Shown here: piece by piece, positions 26,047 through 43,000 of the stretch
How positions within the stretch are numbered: position 1 is the first letter of the stretch
Layout: each line of letters begins with the position of its first letter
NCBI GenBank assembly: GCA_964036155.1
Contig: OZ038422.1
Location: 54,397,201 to 54,461,200 of the forward strand
Length of the DNA: 64,000 nt
Source of the DNA: Diploscapter coronatus
Taxonomy: Eukaryota; Nematoda; Chromadorea; Rhabditida; Rhabditidae
Reading direction: 5' to 3'
Position numbers and translations under genes: made by a program
The notes under the pieces: generated by a model
Databases searched by the model: none
Told to the model about the DNA's origin: nothing
What the model saw: only the letters and a program-made list of their open reading frames with translations

Positions 26047-27666
26047 GATAGGATTAGTTGAGGTATTTCAGGTAAGGGCACTGAGAGCGCTAGACAACAG
26101 CCATAACATATACGTCACTGTCTGGTCGGAGACAGAATTGGGGTCAAAGTATTTGAGATCGTGAACATTGAAATCGCATCGACTGCGATAGAGGTTGTGG
26201 AAGATATTTAGAGAAAAGGGAAATGAGCGAGAAAGAATGGAGAATGGGATAGGTAGAGAGGACGAATTATTGATGATCCCTGACCCCGATTCCGATCCTT
26301 TCCTTTCGGGGTCAGCCCTGATCGACCCGCGAACACTTCTGTTCGTAATCAGCATCATGAAATATTCTTTAGCTGTGGAAATCAATTAAATCGAAGACCG
26401 ACACGTGAAAAGTTTTCCTTGTGCATATTTTTCTTTGTGTCATGAACACGCTTGACTATTTTAGCATAAGTTTGCAACTAATTTCAAGCAAACCGACTTA
26501 TTCAGATGCGGTATTCCAGTTTCTGTTTTCGCGACTCTTTCGGCCCACATTTGGCACATTACTTTTCCGTCCATCTTCAATCATTTCCATCAAATGGCCG
26601 TATCTGGAAGCAGTCAAAGGAGGCAGCCGATTGCGTAACGAGAAGCGGCGCATATTTGTCATTTTGGCGGTAAAATGGAGCAGAAATAGAGAGAAGGCAG
26701 GGGGGAACAGAAGGCGCGGTGCAGCGAGCTGGAAACAACTCGGGAAGAGGAGAGGGAAAGGCTAAACGAAAACGACTCGAGGAGGAGTGACTACTGTAGC
26801 CAGGCCGAGCTGCAAATAGACTCAAATACGATAGTTTATTGTAGTCGTCCAGCGAATTGGTCATTTTTAAAGTTAGTAGTATAAATTTGCATACGACTAA
26901 TCGACACATTACGTCACAAGGGTATAGATAGCGGCAGAATGGTGGGAGAATCCCTCCCTCATTTCTCACGTCAAATCATTGCTGTTTGCGGCTCTGGTCG
27001 TGATATACCGTTGTCAGTAATAACTATATGCAAGATATGACTATTTATATTCCTCTCGATGCACCGCCTAATTTGTCGTATTCCAATTCTTGCCGCTAAT
27101 TTTGAAAATGATCAACTTGTCGGATGCTTACAGTATCAAGCTATTTTTCTTCTTCAGAAATTCAAATATGGAGTACTCAGAAATAAAATACAACTTTATC
27201 CATGAAGTTCATCTCTATCCTTCATCGTGTTCAATGAAGCTAGATTTTTCCTACAATTTATGATATTTTGAATGCCTTATGGCGAAAAATTTCTTCTAAA
27301 AGACTGAGCTGACCATTTTTAAGCCTTCATTATTTTGTTTCATTTCATCTCGAATCCATTTTCTACCAACTTCTAATTCTATTCTACATCTTCATCTGCT
27401 TCTACTCCTTCGACATTTCAATTTGTCGATTTGCGATGAGCTTTTCCTCTCCATTTCGTTTCACTCTTTCATTTTCTCATTATTTCACTGGCTAATTCCT
27501 TTCCTTCTATCTTTGTCATTGCTAGCGGCAGCTTTTCCTCCTCCTTCTTCTTTTGTCCTCATGCGAGAGTGGGCGTGCTCTTCCCTCCCTTCTCGGTTAC
27601 AGTAGTCCTCACTCCTCTCCTCTCCTTTGCCATCTTCCCTCTGTTCTAAGCCCGTGGTGTTTAGCA

Positions 27667-27668
27667 GT

Positions 27669-27702
<34 letters not shown>

Positions 27703-27703
27703 T
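27667..27703 (+). repeat. CAG trinucleotide run
   Basis: About 11 consecutive CAG units preceded by TTAGCAGTGAG. It sits about 265 bases before the PITX start codon, in the presumed leader or promoter, and is not in a supported coding frame. Confidence 0.85.
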
Positions 27704-27967
27704 CGAGTCAGTGTCTGGCAGTCCAAATATATACAGCCAACTGCCTGCCTGACTGCCCTTCCGGATCAAATTCTTAAATCTATCGCTTCATTCCTCGGCT
27801 TTCTTGGCTTACATCCAACGTACCTCGAATCCTGATTAATCCCGTGGTCGATTCGACTCCTCGCCATCTCCACGCGCAGGACTGCGTTTGTTTCGCTAAG
27901 CCAGAGCCTAGCAATAAGCCTATAGCTCAACACAGCTTACATAAAAGACAAAGCCGTGTGTCTGTGT

Positions 27968-31928
<3,961 letters not shown>

Positions 31929-34900
31929 TTTTTCATTTTTGAATCAAAATTGCTCTCCTTCATGTATGTTTTTGCTATTACATTTCTGTTCTATCAAGAT
32001 CTCCCAAACGTCAATCAAACATCTATTTTCGTTTGATTAGATGAAACAACGAAACACCGGTGATCTCCAATGTTTAAATTCGTTTGGTTCAACTGTATAA
32101 TTTATGGCTACTAATCCAAGATAAATAATGTCATCCAATTCACTTATTGCGAATTCTGTGATATGCAAATGTGCTATGCTATTCGAGTCAATGGTGTGAT
32201 ATTTGTTAGTTTGATATCTAAAATCATCCATTCAATTCCAACCTTTCTCCTGGAATGGCAATTTTTTAACAAGCAACTTGGTTTTGTGTTGATAAAGTTT
32301 TCCGATTTAATGACAACTAAAAAAAACTTGAGATTAAAATCATTCTGAGTGAAGCATTCATGAGAATGATTTTCTATGCGCGATTTTCGAATTGACTGAA
32401 AGAGATGCGCTTTGAGAACATTCTGTCGGAAAGTCCGTTCAATTTACCTATGTTTTTCTACAAATCTGGAATTTGTAGATTTGAGAATGAAGTGAGAGAT
32501 GAGAAATACAAATTCGTAGATTAAAAACCCTATAGTTACATATGTACTGTTCTTGGGTCAGGTGGAGAACTTGGCTTATGGCTATCTGGAAATCGCATGA
32601 CCTCATGACATGCAAAATAGTACGGGAAAAGAAAGCCTACTACCCAAAACCTACCCTATTTCGCATGTTATGAGGTCATGTGTGTCATGCGGTTTCTAAG
32701 CTGCCGAGATTTTTCGTCACCTTGGTTTATCTCGAATATAGAACAGTTTCAAGGGAACGTTTCATTACAAAAATGTAACCGACTAATGAGTGAACAACTT
32801 TCTTTTAGTGGCACTCGACTGGTTCGCAACCAAGATCTGTCGAAAATTACCCAAGTCTTAAAATTCAATAAAATCGGAGTTTTTGACACTTTTCATGAAT
32901 TTTCATTAAATTTTTAAACGGTAATTGATGGATTGAAGCCTTGCGATAATCTTTAGATAGGAATCATGCATGAGAAGATCCTGTTAAACCGATTTTGTGT
33001 TTTTTTTTCCCTATAAAATGAAAAATCGAATACATCATTTCGTTATATTATTTGATTGGAGAGGGCGTCGATACCCAAAAATTGCGCTATTCGTCTCGTT
33101 TCTCTTCTACGCGACTCATTATTTCGCTCCCAATTCTATTTCTAATTTCTGCATGAATATCGATTTTCTCCAATCAGCAATTGAAACGAGGAAATGTATA
33201 CATTTTCATTCATTTCTGCTGTCACTCCCATGTAATCTTACCGCTGATCTCCTCTAACGGACGAGAAATGATAGGAGAAATAAAGATTTTGAATATTTTC
33301 AATTGTTTGAATGTATTCAAAAGTCATGAACGAAAATTCAATTGGCGAAAAGGTGCTCAGAAATTGAGAATTCGGAAGACGTGTTATCGAAGTCACAACT
33401 TTCAATGGGATCATCCATTTCGAAAACGGTAAAAACATTGGAATCCGTAAAAATCGAGCTAAATTTTATCCACTAGACTTCTCGTTTCAAAACCCACTTG
33501 CGCCCTCTAGACATAATTTTAAATCTTAAATTTTAGTAGCTCATTTAATAAGCTATTTAAATTTCATACAATAATATGCAGATGAAGATCAGCTTTAAAT
33601 TTATAGAATTTTCTTCAGAGAAGGTTTTCTTGAAAAATTCTACGCATTGCATCCCTATTCCCCTTTCCCCACAAATTCACAAATTAGCAACCGCTTTCCC
33701 CATCGACCTCATATTATGATCTCGTGATCTTTCATTAAGCATTACTTTGTCTGTCTTTTTCAATAAAGGTTGGAAAAGCAATCATTTCGTCCATGAATTA
33801 GCACAAATCAAAACACATAAGTGCACAGTTGAAAGCTATGAGTTGGGAAGTCAGGCCTTGCTACAGTTCCCGCGGACACCCGTAGAGAGAACTGCGAATA
33901 TACAACTTACGCGTATTATATAACTTGTTTCTTTTATTGAGCAATATCTTATTTTTAGATTCTGGGACTTCTTTTTGATTCTCATTATTCTGCTCTAGTA
34001 GAAGCTCTATAAATTATATCTTCCAAGTTTATATTTTTAAAAGTTTTTAGTCTAATTTTAATACTGAATTTTCTATCATTTAATAGATTTATTCTTCCTT
34101 TAAATTTGCACCAAAAATTTTTAAACCTATTCATTCTCAAAGTTTTTCTATATTTTTTTGCAATTGATGATTTTTCACAAATGATCTTCATTAACTTTCG
34201 TGAAATTTTATATGGGCAAAAGACAGTTTGAGATTCAGAGAGGTCTAATTTTGAGTTTTCGGTTGATACCACATTTGTTGGGACTCTTGAGTACACATTG
34301 ATGAATATCCCTTCCTCTGCGTCTGTGTCTAGTTGTATGCAACTCTGCCACAGGCCCTTCTCTTTCCTCTCTCCTCTCTGCAGCAGTGCAACCCTCTTTT
34401 TCTCTCTGCCTCTATCTCCTTTCCACCTTTATTCCCTCTTCTTCTTTTCATTTCCAACTTTTCTCTTTTATAGTTCATCATTTGTGTTGCTCTATTTTCT
34501 TTCGTTTCTTTATTTCTCAGATTGTTCTTCTCCTTCTCTTTCTTGTTTGGGATGCTTTGCAGTTTTGCAGTATTCCTTCTTCTTCTTCCTTGTTTTGTTG
34601 TTACCCACTCCGTCCAACTCATCTGCTCATTTCAGGCCTCCATCTCTACCCTCAATCAGGCCTCTGCGCTTTACCCTTTGACTGTCTCGATCCGTGCCAT
34701 CGTGATGTGCACTTTTGACAGTCCTTCCTCCTGCATCAATTTCTCTCTAATCACCTAATCAGCCGATCCACCCCTTATCCCCATTTATCTGCTTTATCAG
34801 CAAAGAAGCAAAGATGGCCTCTCTCCATGCAGGTATGTCGTCATTTCTATCATTTCTGTCATTTGTGTGCCAGCTAGTCCCAATTGTTTGTTTATGTGTT

Positions 34901-35203
34901 ATCATTAATCGATAATCCCTATCATCTCTGCCAATCCTGAAATGCTTTCTGTTTTCCCTATCCAATCAGCATTCAACTATTCAACAGAACAAGTGGTTTC
35001 GTTTTGGTTTTCTTTTGTTGTGCTGGTTTGCATCGATTCAATCAACTGTCATTTCCTCTCGTTGTGTCCATTCATCCTCCTTCAATCAGTCCCGCGCGAC
35101 TCTTTCTCCTTCCCTGTTCACTGTCGTTGTGCATTGTGTTGTGCATCATCCCCTTCTATGCTATCAAACCACTTGTTCTGTCAAAGGAAAATGCAATCAC
35201 GTG
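31929..35203. other. Intergenic and leader region of the TGF-beta receptor
   Basis: No gene is recognised. It contains a hairpin at about 32606-32698 (GAAATCGCATGACCTCATG mirrored by CATGAGGTCATGTG...CGGTTTC). It also contains a strongly pyrimidine-rich plus-strand tract at about 34310-35170 that yields long artefactual frames. The tract ends at the receptor signal peptide and probably forms its leader or first intron. Confidence 0.5.
32606..32698. repeat. Hairpin element
   Basis: The arms GAAATCGCATGACCTCATGA and the mirrored TATGAGGTCATG...GTCATGCGGTTTC lie about 40 bases apart. There is no ORF. It looks like a degraded MITE. Confidence 0.6.
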
Positions 35204-38200
35204 ATGTATTCTTGTTTGATTGCAGCAATTTTCGCGCTTCTGGTGTGGCTCTTGCCTTTGCTTGTGGTAGGGCAGAATCGCTCCCGCTCATCAATCAAGA
35301 AAGACTTCGATGCTGCTGGAATATCTCCGCGCGATTCGGAAAATGTAGATCAAGTGAGATAGTAGTTTTCTATTTAGAAAAATATTCGATTTAAGCAATG
35401 TTACTTACTTTACTTACTGACAATAATCATGCATAATTTCTACTCTTTCAATAAACTGGGAGAAAATTTTATCCAGTTAGTCCCCTGAAGATCAACTTTG
35501 AAAAATATTCATGGAAGAAAGATTATCATTTCGTCAGAACTTTCATTATTTTATTATGCTGAATATTACAGACACTTGTTTCCAACCTGACGCTTATGGC
35601 TGAAAAAGGCATAGCGACAGCAGAGATGTTGCCGAAGACCTCGATTTCAAACGAGTCGATGGCGAGAACGGGAGCAGAGATAGCTCAACTTCTGAACAAG
35701 CACCGCCTACGATATTGTAAGCAATTAGTCCCAGATTCGTTTACAGCCTCAGTTATGGTCATCATTTTGATTTATAGCTCCGCCCCGACTGCCCCAGTTC
35801 GACTCAACAAAGGTGGCCGTCTGCAATTGCTCAACCCAGCAGTGCGATTACGAACTCGTCTCGTACCTGGGAGATCGCTATAAAGTACGTGACATTTACC
35901 ATTCTTAACTTTTTCACATTCCACATATCCATTTCTGTTTATAATCCTCGGAGTTAGCTAGAATAGAATTATTCTCGAACATAAGTTTTCACGAGTCTAT
36001 GCGAATTCTACAATCTCTGCTGTAGCAATTTCCGTTTCCATCTCAATTTCTAGGAATTCGCCTTCCTTTCTCGATCTTCTCAATTATCTCACTTTTTCAC
36101 CTATCACTCTATATCTCCAGCGTATTGTGCACCGAATTGTTTGCAGCTCCGCGATCTTCTCTTACTTCATTTTCATTCCTAAATAATCTCTGAGTCTTTG
36201 AATCCAGGAAGTAACAATCTATCATATATTCTGCACTGAATATAGATGGAGAATTAGTAGTAAACAACTAAAAATAGAAGAGGGAAAAAGGATATTGTCT
36301 CAATTATATTCCCATTTTAGAACCTGTGTCTCTCATATAATGGAACTTGCTTCTTCCTAACTCACAAGGACTTCCATCCGAAAGATGGCGCCTACGCGTT
36401 TGAAGATGAATATGGGTGAGATTTAGATCTAAATAAAAGTAGATCATTAAAGATACTCATTGCTGTAATCTATTTTCTCACTTAAGAACCACGAAATTTG
36501 ACGATAGGGTTTAGTCGTCATAATCTTAGAAAGTTCGACTTATTTATGTTTAAATTAGCAAACTTTGCGAATCATTATATCACTCATATATTTAGTTGTG
36601 CAAAACTAGGACCTGAGCATGGCCGTCCATTTTCGATGTGCTTGTCATACCCTGGCTACAATGTGAAATGCTGTCGAGGAGATTTTTGTACGAAGGATTA
36701 CATCAAGGTTACAAAATTCTGATCGGTTTTTTGTTTAAATTAATTAATCTCAGTTAAAAAAACCGAAAGGCTTTTTCGCAGCAAACAAGGACATTATTAT
36801 TATTGGGATACTCACATTTGTAAGTGAACTTTAAAAAATGAAGCAAATGAATATTTCGGCATTTTAGGTATGTATTTGCCTATTTCTCGCTTTATATTAC
36901 TATCAACCGTGGAAGAGACGAAGCAAATACTGTGTTTTATTTAACAGGTAAATTTGCCCGAATCACTGATTTAGTAAGGAAACCAATTTAGATGGTTTGG
37001 AAATCAGTTGAGAATCTTGATGGATCGCATAGATCAAAGTACGTATGGGAACGATGCAGAATTGCAGTCCATCGGAACTGTGACGACCAGTCAGCCATCC
37101 ACTGCTAATGATTCCCTCATCAGGTAACCTTTTCATCGTGTTTGGGAATTGTTTTCGCTGAGTCTAAAAGGTTATATATGAATACAATCTTTCGGTCAAT
37201 GTTAAAAGTTATTTTTAAACCATTGCCCTATCCAACTCGACAATGAATTACAGAATGCCGAATTGCAGCCAAAGCACAACTCCAAACGGCATGTCCTCTC
37301 GAATGGTCCCCTTTCCTCAATTACATCGCAATAAGGAAGGTGAACCGCTTCTGCTTGACTCTGATTCTACACTCATTTCCACGACAGCATCATTTTCTGG
37401 ATCTGGTTCAGGTCAGCAAATTTATCTTCTTTTTTTTTTTTTTTTAAATTTATTATTCCATTCCTTTATGAGCATTTTCTAAGAATTCCATAAGGATTTT
37501 TTACTTTATTTTTTTTCCAAACAATCCAGATTTGATGCTTTTATTGTCAATGACCAATAACTTGAAACGGAATAAATGATGCACAAATTCGATTATGCAA
37601 TCTAATATTTTGACTAATTTAGGTGGTATTCAACTTACTCAAAAGACGTTTTCATATCAAATATCATTGGTTCGGAGATTATCGCAAGGAAGCTTCGGAG
37701 AGGTAGAGCGACTTCTTTTTGCGAAAGAATTGCATTCTTTGTTCAGGTCTGGCAAGGAAGTTGGAAAGGAGAGGCAGTGGCCGTGAAGATCTTCAACTCG
37801 CGACAGCAAATGTCGTGGCTCTCCGAGCTGAGCTTCTATCAGAAATACCTCAGCAAACATCGCAACATCGTTGGGGTGCTTGGAAGTGATCGCAAAGGTA
37901 GGAAACAGTTGATTGTTTTATTTTCATTTATTGGAGTCGTTGAAATTTTTGGCGCGCTTTATCATCGAAGCATGACGAAATGCCGTATTTATGCATCTGA
38001 TTCTCTTGAATGTTTAAATTAAGGCTCATAGATCTTAAGCGCTAGTAAGTTTGAGCCTCCGAGGACTTCAATTGGTTGAATTATAGTACTTCACAAAATA
38101 ATTTAGATCTGGCTGACCACATAGAGCTGTGGATCATAATGGAATATTTTCCTAACTGCTCCATGTTCGAGTATGTTGAAGCTAATGTAAGAATACAGGG

Positions 38201-41123
38201 TTATACTTTTATTCTCCCGTTCCATACAATCTTAAATCTAAGAAATGTAGACGATAATGAATGATTTTGTATTCATAAGTAGTTATTAGATGAATGTGCG
38301 TATGTTAGTGCAGAAAAAGACGTCTCCTTATGGTATAGAAACGCACATTTACGTGAACGAGAAGATTGAATTCTGAGAATTTATCAACAATTAGGAAACA
38401 TTAGATTATTACTTGAAGGTACAATGATGATTTCCAGACCTTGGATATGCGCGCTCTGCTTCGAATGTGCTGCACAGCGGCCAATGGGTTGCACTACATG
38501 CACACTCAAATTATAGGCTATCCGGGTATGCTTTTTTCCTTATTTTTCAATTCAGTTTATTTTTATTCGGCATTTTTCATAATTGCCTAATTCACACATT
38601 TCTTCTTGTATATTTCTGCAGTGTTTTGCATCATTTGCAGCTTTTCCATTTGCATTCTGCATTTCTGCAGCAACCCTCAGTCTTCAGTCTTTTTTGCATT
38701 CATTTCTTCTGCTCTTTTTACGTTGTCAATTCTCTTCTTTCGGCAAATCGCACCTTCTTAGAATTATCCCTGCAACACATCCATTTCTTGCTGCAAGTGC
38801 AGGAATGTTCTCTAGTTTGGCTATAAAACTCTTAACTGAGCAGCACGCGATGTAGTCATTTCTCCATGCAACCATGCAGAGGGTAGCGTCATTCATCTGC
38901 ACTCCCTCTTTCCTGCCTTATTCCATCATCCAATTACCTCCGAACCTACGCAGCTTTGAGAAAATGAATTCATACGAAAAAATTATCTCACGCAACGTAT
39001 AATGTGAGAAAATATTGTGTCGAATATCGCATCGAAATTTTTAATTTCCGAAAAAGCGCCAGCATTTCGATATCAAATGGTCAGTTTTACTGGCGAAATT
39101 TTCATCTTCGTTTGTGGATGAATTTCCATCTTTCCTATTCTTGTAGTCGTAAATCAGCAACATACAAAAGCTATTGCCCCACGCACTCGACAACAAGGAA
39201 GAAAATTGTTGATTGAAACGCCCAAAACATAGTAACTCTGCTATGCTTTATGGGTTACACAGAAGAAGGAAAATGAAAATGTCGTCCAATGCACAAATAT
39301 TCTCAAAAATATGCAATTATGAACAGGCTTGTCCAAGAGTTAGCCATCCGGCAGAGCTGTACGGAATGGCATTTTGAGATTTTCGCAATACGGAACAGAA
39401 TTTTTCTCCTAAATTAAGTATATTTCACCAAATTTTCGCTTTTTGCCTATAAATAATTCATACAAGATAAATCGATTCAACATATTTTTCTTAATGAAGA
39501 ACGATTAAGAAAAAACTTGCAAAGAAAATAGCTTACATTATCAACATCGAACGAACAGCACATTTCTCCCACTCGAAAGGAAGCGAATAAGAATAAACTT
39601 TGAGCCGACTTTTCGTATAGTTATTAGCCCCATTAGCACTTTTTAACTTGATCACCATCCTTACCGTCATTGAATTGATCTGTGTACTAATTTGCGTCAA
39701 GAAATTCCGAGTTACAGTTCGCAGAGTTTCCTTGTGAATAGAATCTATTCATTTATGTGCACTTCCTATGATTGACATACTCTATCAATAGATATTCCCT
39801 TATTTGCATAGAATTCCAAGAAAGTACACATAAATGCATACATTTATGTTTTGCTTTATTTGTTTATTCTCCAGGATTTCAGTGCGCATTTATCGAAGAT
39901 TTCGAGCAAATACACCCATGTGAAAATTGACCACTTACGTCATTTTCTATTCGAAAATCCATTTATGCAACATTGCTCTAATTCACAAAATATCATCACA
40001 ATGCAAATATCGAATTTCAAGAGCAGAAAGCTGGAATATAACGTTATAAATGAGCATAATAATAAGAAATATATTTCGTAAATAAGTTTCGAATTCAGAT
40101 GGAAAACCTGCTGTTGCTCACAATGATCTGAAGACGAAGAACATCCTGGTCAGGGCAGATTTGTCGTGTTGCATCGGGGATTTCGGATTGGCGTGTGCAT
40201 ATGACGAATCAGCCGAAGTATGGATCACTCCGAAACCGGAAAGATTGGGCACTATTGTAGGGAAACTCCGGTTAATGAAGCAAATATTGATACTTTCAGC
40301 GATACGTGGCTCCTGAACTATTGCTTGGTTTCAAGAGTAGTGATAGAATCGATACGTTCAGACAGGCAGACATCTACTCCTTCGCACTCGTCGTTTATCA
40401 ATTAGCATGTCGTACTGAAGCGCCTGGAGGTTGTTTTTAATTCCTAGTTGAACTACTAAATAATTTGATTTTGCAGTGACACCTTTGACATTCGAAGATT
40501 CCCACCCATACAACGGACTTGTCGACCATGAACCTAGTCGAGAGCAAATGGCTGAGGTCGTAGCGAACAAGGAATTGAGACCCATTATTCCAGAATCGTG
40601 GTTCAAAAATGAAGTAGGCTTACTTATATTTTAATCCAAAATAAAAGAAGAAAAAACGGACTCTTTAAGATCGAAGATTAATTTTTGTATTATTTAGTCG
40701 ATATTTTCGGAGAACGGCCATTGGGCATAAAAGTATCTTTGAGCACATGATATACATTGTTTTTCCTACAAATATGTCGTGAAGAATGAAGATACACAAT
40801 ATTTCGTTAAAAAACAAACTCCAGCAAAACTCTAAATTAACCCTTTAAAAATATCACAATTATATCCCATTGAAAATGGGTTTCTTTACGATAAAGTCGT
40901 ATAAATAAATAAACTATAAATAACGAAGTTAATTTGGCGGCGGAACTAAGTTATTCTTCATTTCAATTTATAGTAAAATAATAAAATTTAGTCACTACGG
41001 GATATTGCGAGGATAATAGAAGAGTGTTGGTCGAAGCACGCCTCTGGTAGATTGAGTGCGCATCTCGTGAGGAAGCGGCTGGAATCGATCGTGGGCTCCG
41101 AGGAGGCCATGAGCGGATTGTAG
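35204..41123 (+). CDS. Type I TGF-beta family receptor serine/threonine kinase
   Basis: Signal peptide MYSCLIAAIFALLVWLLPLL opens the gene. The Cys-rich ectodomain follows in exons at 35572-35716, about 35780-35884, 36320-36418 and 36610-36710 (VAVCNCSTQQCDYELV, NLCLSYNGTCFF, KCCRGDFC, the CC-x3-FC box). The membrane helix is IIIIGILTFVCICLFLALYY. A GS box reads TTASFSGSGSGG (about 37390-37640), then the kinase: glycine loop LSQGSFGEVWQGSW, lysine in AVAVKIF, catalytic loop AHNDLKTKNILV, IGDFGLA, RYVAPELL, and CW..HASGR near the end (exon 40992-41123). The GS box marks a type I receptor (DAF-1 or SMA-6 class) that signals through Smads. I cannot choose between the two. The catalytic loop has HND where most kinases have HRD, with the Asp retained. 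The protein ends about 15 residues after the kinase core. Confidence 0.9.
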
Positions 41124-41494
41124 CAAGGCTTCTGTCCGTCTGTCCGCATATCATCATTTCATTATATTATTACCCAATCAATCCACTCTTTTGTCTTTCG
41201 TCCTGCAATTCTGCAACTAGTCAAAATATTATCTAAACGATATCGATGCTATTCTGATATTACATGTACACGCTTCCATTCTCTTTCCGAAAATTTCACT
41301 CAGAGAGAAGAAAAATTCCTTTTCTCCTTGGCTTTACTCCTTCCACACCTTCTCCTCTCTTCTTCACGCTGTTGAAGGTAAAGGGAGAGAAGAGGAGTAA
41401 AATCAGGGCGTAGAAGTGAGCTGTTTCTTTGAGAAAGGAATCAATTGAAAGAGGATGGAAGCATGATCAATTAAAACGGGTAGCCCATTAGGTA

Positions 41495-41864
41495 GAGAGC
41501 GCAAACTCCGCCTCTTGCAAAGCACAGCATAACATAAAAGGTGGTAGTGTGGGGTCTAATAGGAAGCGAGTCATGTTCAGACTGCGAGGGCATAAAAAAC
41601 CTAATCTGGATCGACGATAAACCCCATGAAACTTATCTGTGCCAAAAATCAGTTCATAATTCTCGCATCCGCGCGCTACCACGGGGTTTGGTATTGCAAA
41701 AACGTGCGCACTTTGAGGTTTCATTGAGACTCACTTCTTCTGGGTTTGGAAAATTTTTTAAAAGATTTTTCGACTCGATCCAAATCTTGGCTATATCCCT
41801 ACGGATATTTTGACACCATATCTTATCGATTGGGGTGCAGGTTCGGAAACCGTTTGCGCTTTCT
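41495..41864. mobile_element. Possible degraded inverted-repeat element
   Basis: AGAGCGCAAACTCCGCCTC at the left and GAAACCGTTTGCGCTTTCT at the right are imperfect inverted ends. The string GCAAACTCCGCCTCTTGCA at the left recurs, inverted, at the right end of the element at 45268-45624. There is no coding content. Confidence 0.4.
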
Positions 41865-42450
41865 AGCATTAGGGAATTGAGAACGAGTGCAAAATATTCG
41901 TGTACTCGCTAATTCACAAAAATGCACTCTTCATATTCCCAAATATTTCTAGTAATTATATGCGTGATTTCCAGACTTGGGGCTTTTCCACCGCAAAAAT
42001 TCGTCACTATCTCGCGTCTCATTATTAGAGATAGTCATTCAAAGCTGACTGAAATAATTCACCGCATAAGCGATATGTAGTGGAAAACGCCTCAATTCTG
42101 TTGATATCAACGGCAACAGTCTAATGTCTTATTAGCAGCTATTATTAAAATTTATATTATCTTATCAGATTTCTATTTTTGACATCTAAAACGCGAGTAG
42201 ATGACGTCGAAAGCTCATCTGATCTGCTTAATGTCTCTATTTCTCAATTTCCTCTTGAATCTATCGAACAAATGCCGATTTCTAATAGAATTGCAATCAT
42301 AATATTAGGCATGTAAGATGCAGTTTAGCAATTGGTAAATTATAAACCTGTTATAGGAGGTAAAAATCAAATGCTTTTACGAGTTTTAAAATCATAGCTC
42401 GATAGTGAATTAGTCTACCGTTTAAAATCTTTATCATCATTCTGCTACTA

Positions 42451-43000
42451 CAGGGTGCGAAATAAGTTCTGTAGACAACGTTTAATTTTGTATGATAGGG
42501 TATTGTATCAATCGCAATGTTCACATATTTGGCACCACTTTAAAGCTTGACGTCACTAAATTATCAGGAACGTTTCATTATTATCACCACACCATTGTCA
42601 TCACTGAAAAGATGCTGATATATCTTTGATAGTCAGAAAGGCTAACGTCAGCTGAATTCTGAATCACGACGACGTCAACATGGTTAAACCGGAATTGTGA
42701 CATAACTGATTGTCCTTATCCTAACGGTGCATTACACGCAACATTTTCAATTTGTTAATCACTATTTTGAACCACCTGCGCATCCAAAATATGCGAATTT
42801 TGTTTCGGTAAAACTTGCGATAGCATACTTTATTGAAAAGATACCGTAATCCGGGCATAGTGTATCGAAATTTGATCAAACTCGTCCATATGGAAAATTT
42901 TAGTATGGAGATTACAAAAATATTAAAATTAGCCTGATTCGAAATCAATAGAGATGAGATATTTACATACTAATTTGTCTACAGAACTTTCTGCACCCTG
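42451..43000. mobile_element. Mariner-like non-autonomous element, 550 bases
   Basis: The left end TA/CAGGGTGCGAAATAAG, then TTCTGTAGACAA, is mirrored at the right by TTGTCTACAGAACTTTCTGC, then ACCCTG/TA. The TA dinucleotides at 42449-42450 and 43001-43002 fit the mariner target duplication. I recognise no transposase in the 75-codon minus-strand frame inside it. Confidence 0.75.

Larger units (their letters stand above)
23531..27967. other. Intergenic region upstream of the PITX gene
   Basis: About 4.4 kb without a convincing gene. It contains the GAA-type minisatellite (23860-23934), the hAT-like element (25918-26046), pyrimidine-rich plus-strand DNA at about 27330-27660 and a CAG run. The last 600 bases probably hold the promoter and leader of the homeobox gene. 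Open frames here have low-complexity composition and no recognisable domains. Confidence 0.45.

Noticed and set aside
27485..27769. Cys-rich frame (CCCCCCCCCC) on the minus strand
   Set aside because: This is the CAG run read backwards. No gene evidence on that strand.
33830..33900. Short GC-richer hairpin-like stretch resembling a structured RNA
   Set aside because: The pairing (CAGTTCCCGCGG with AGAGAACTG) is too short, and no tRNA or other RNA consensus is present.
34298..34718. Overlapping plus-strand frames of 110-127 codons
   Set aside because: They are Phe/Ser/Leu-rich artefacts of the CT-rich tract, with several frames open at once and no conserved motif.
42721..42948. 75-codon frame inside the mariner-like element as a transposase remnant
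   Set aside because: It shows no DDD/DDE-type motif or helix-turn-helix that I can identify, and it is the wrong size.
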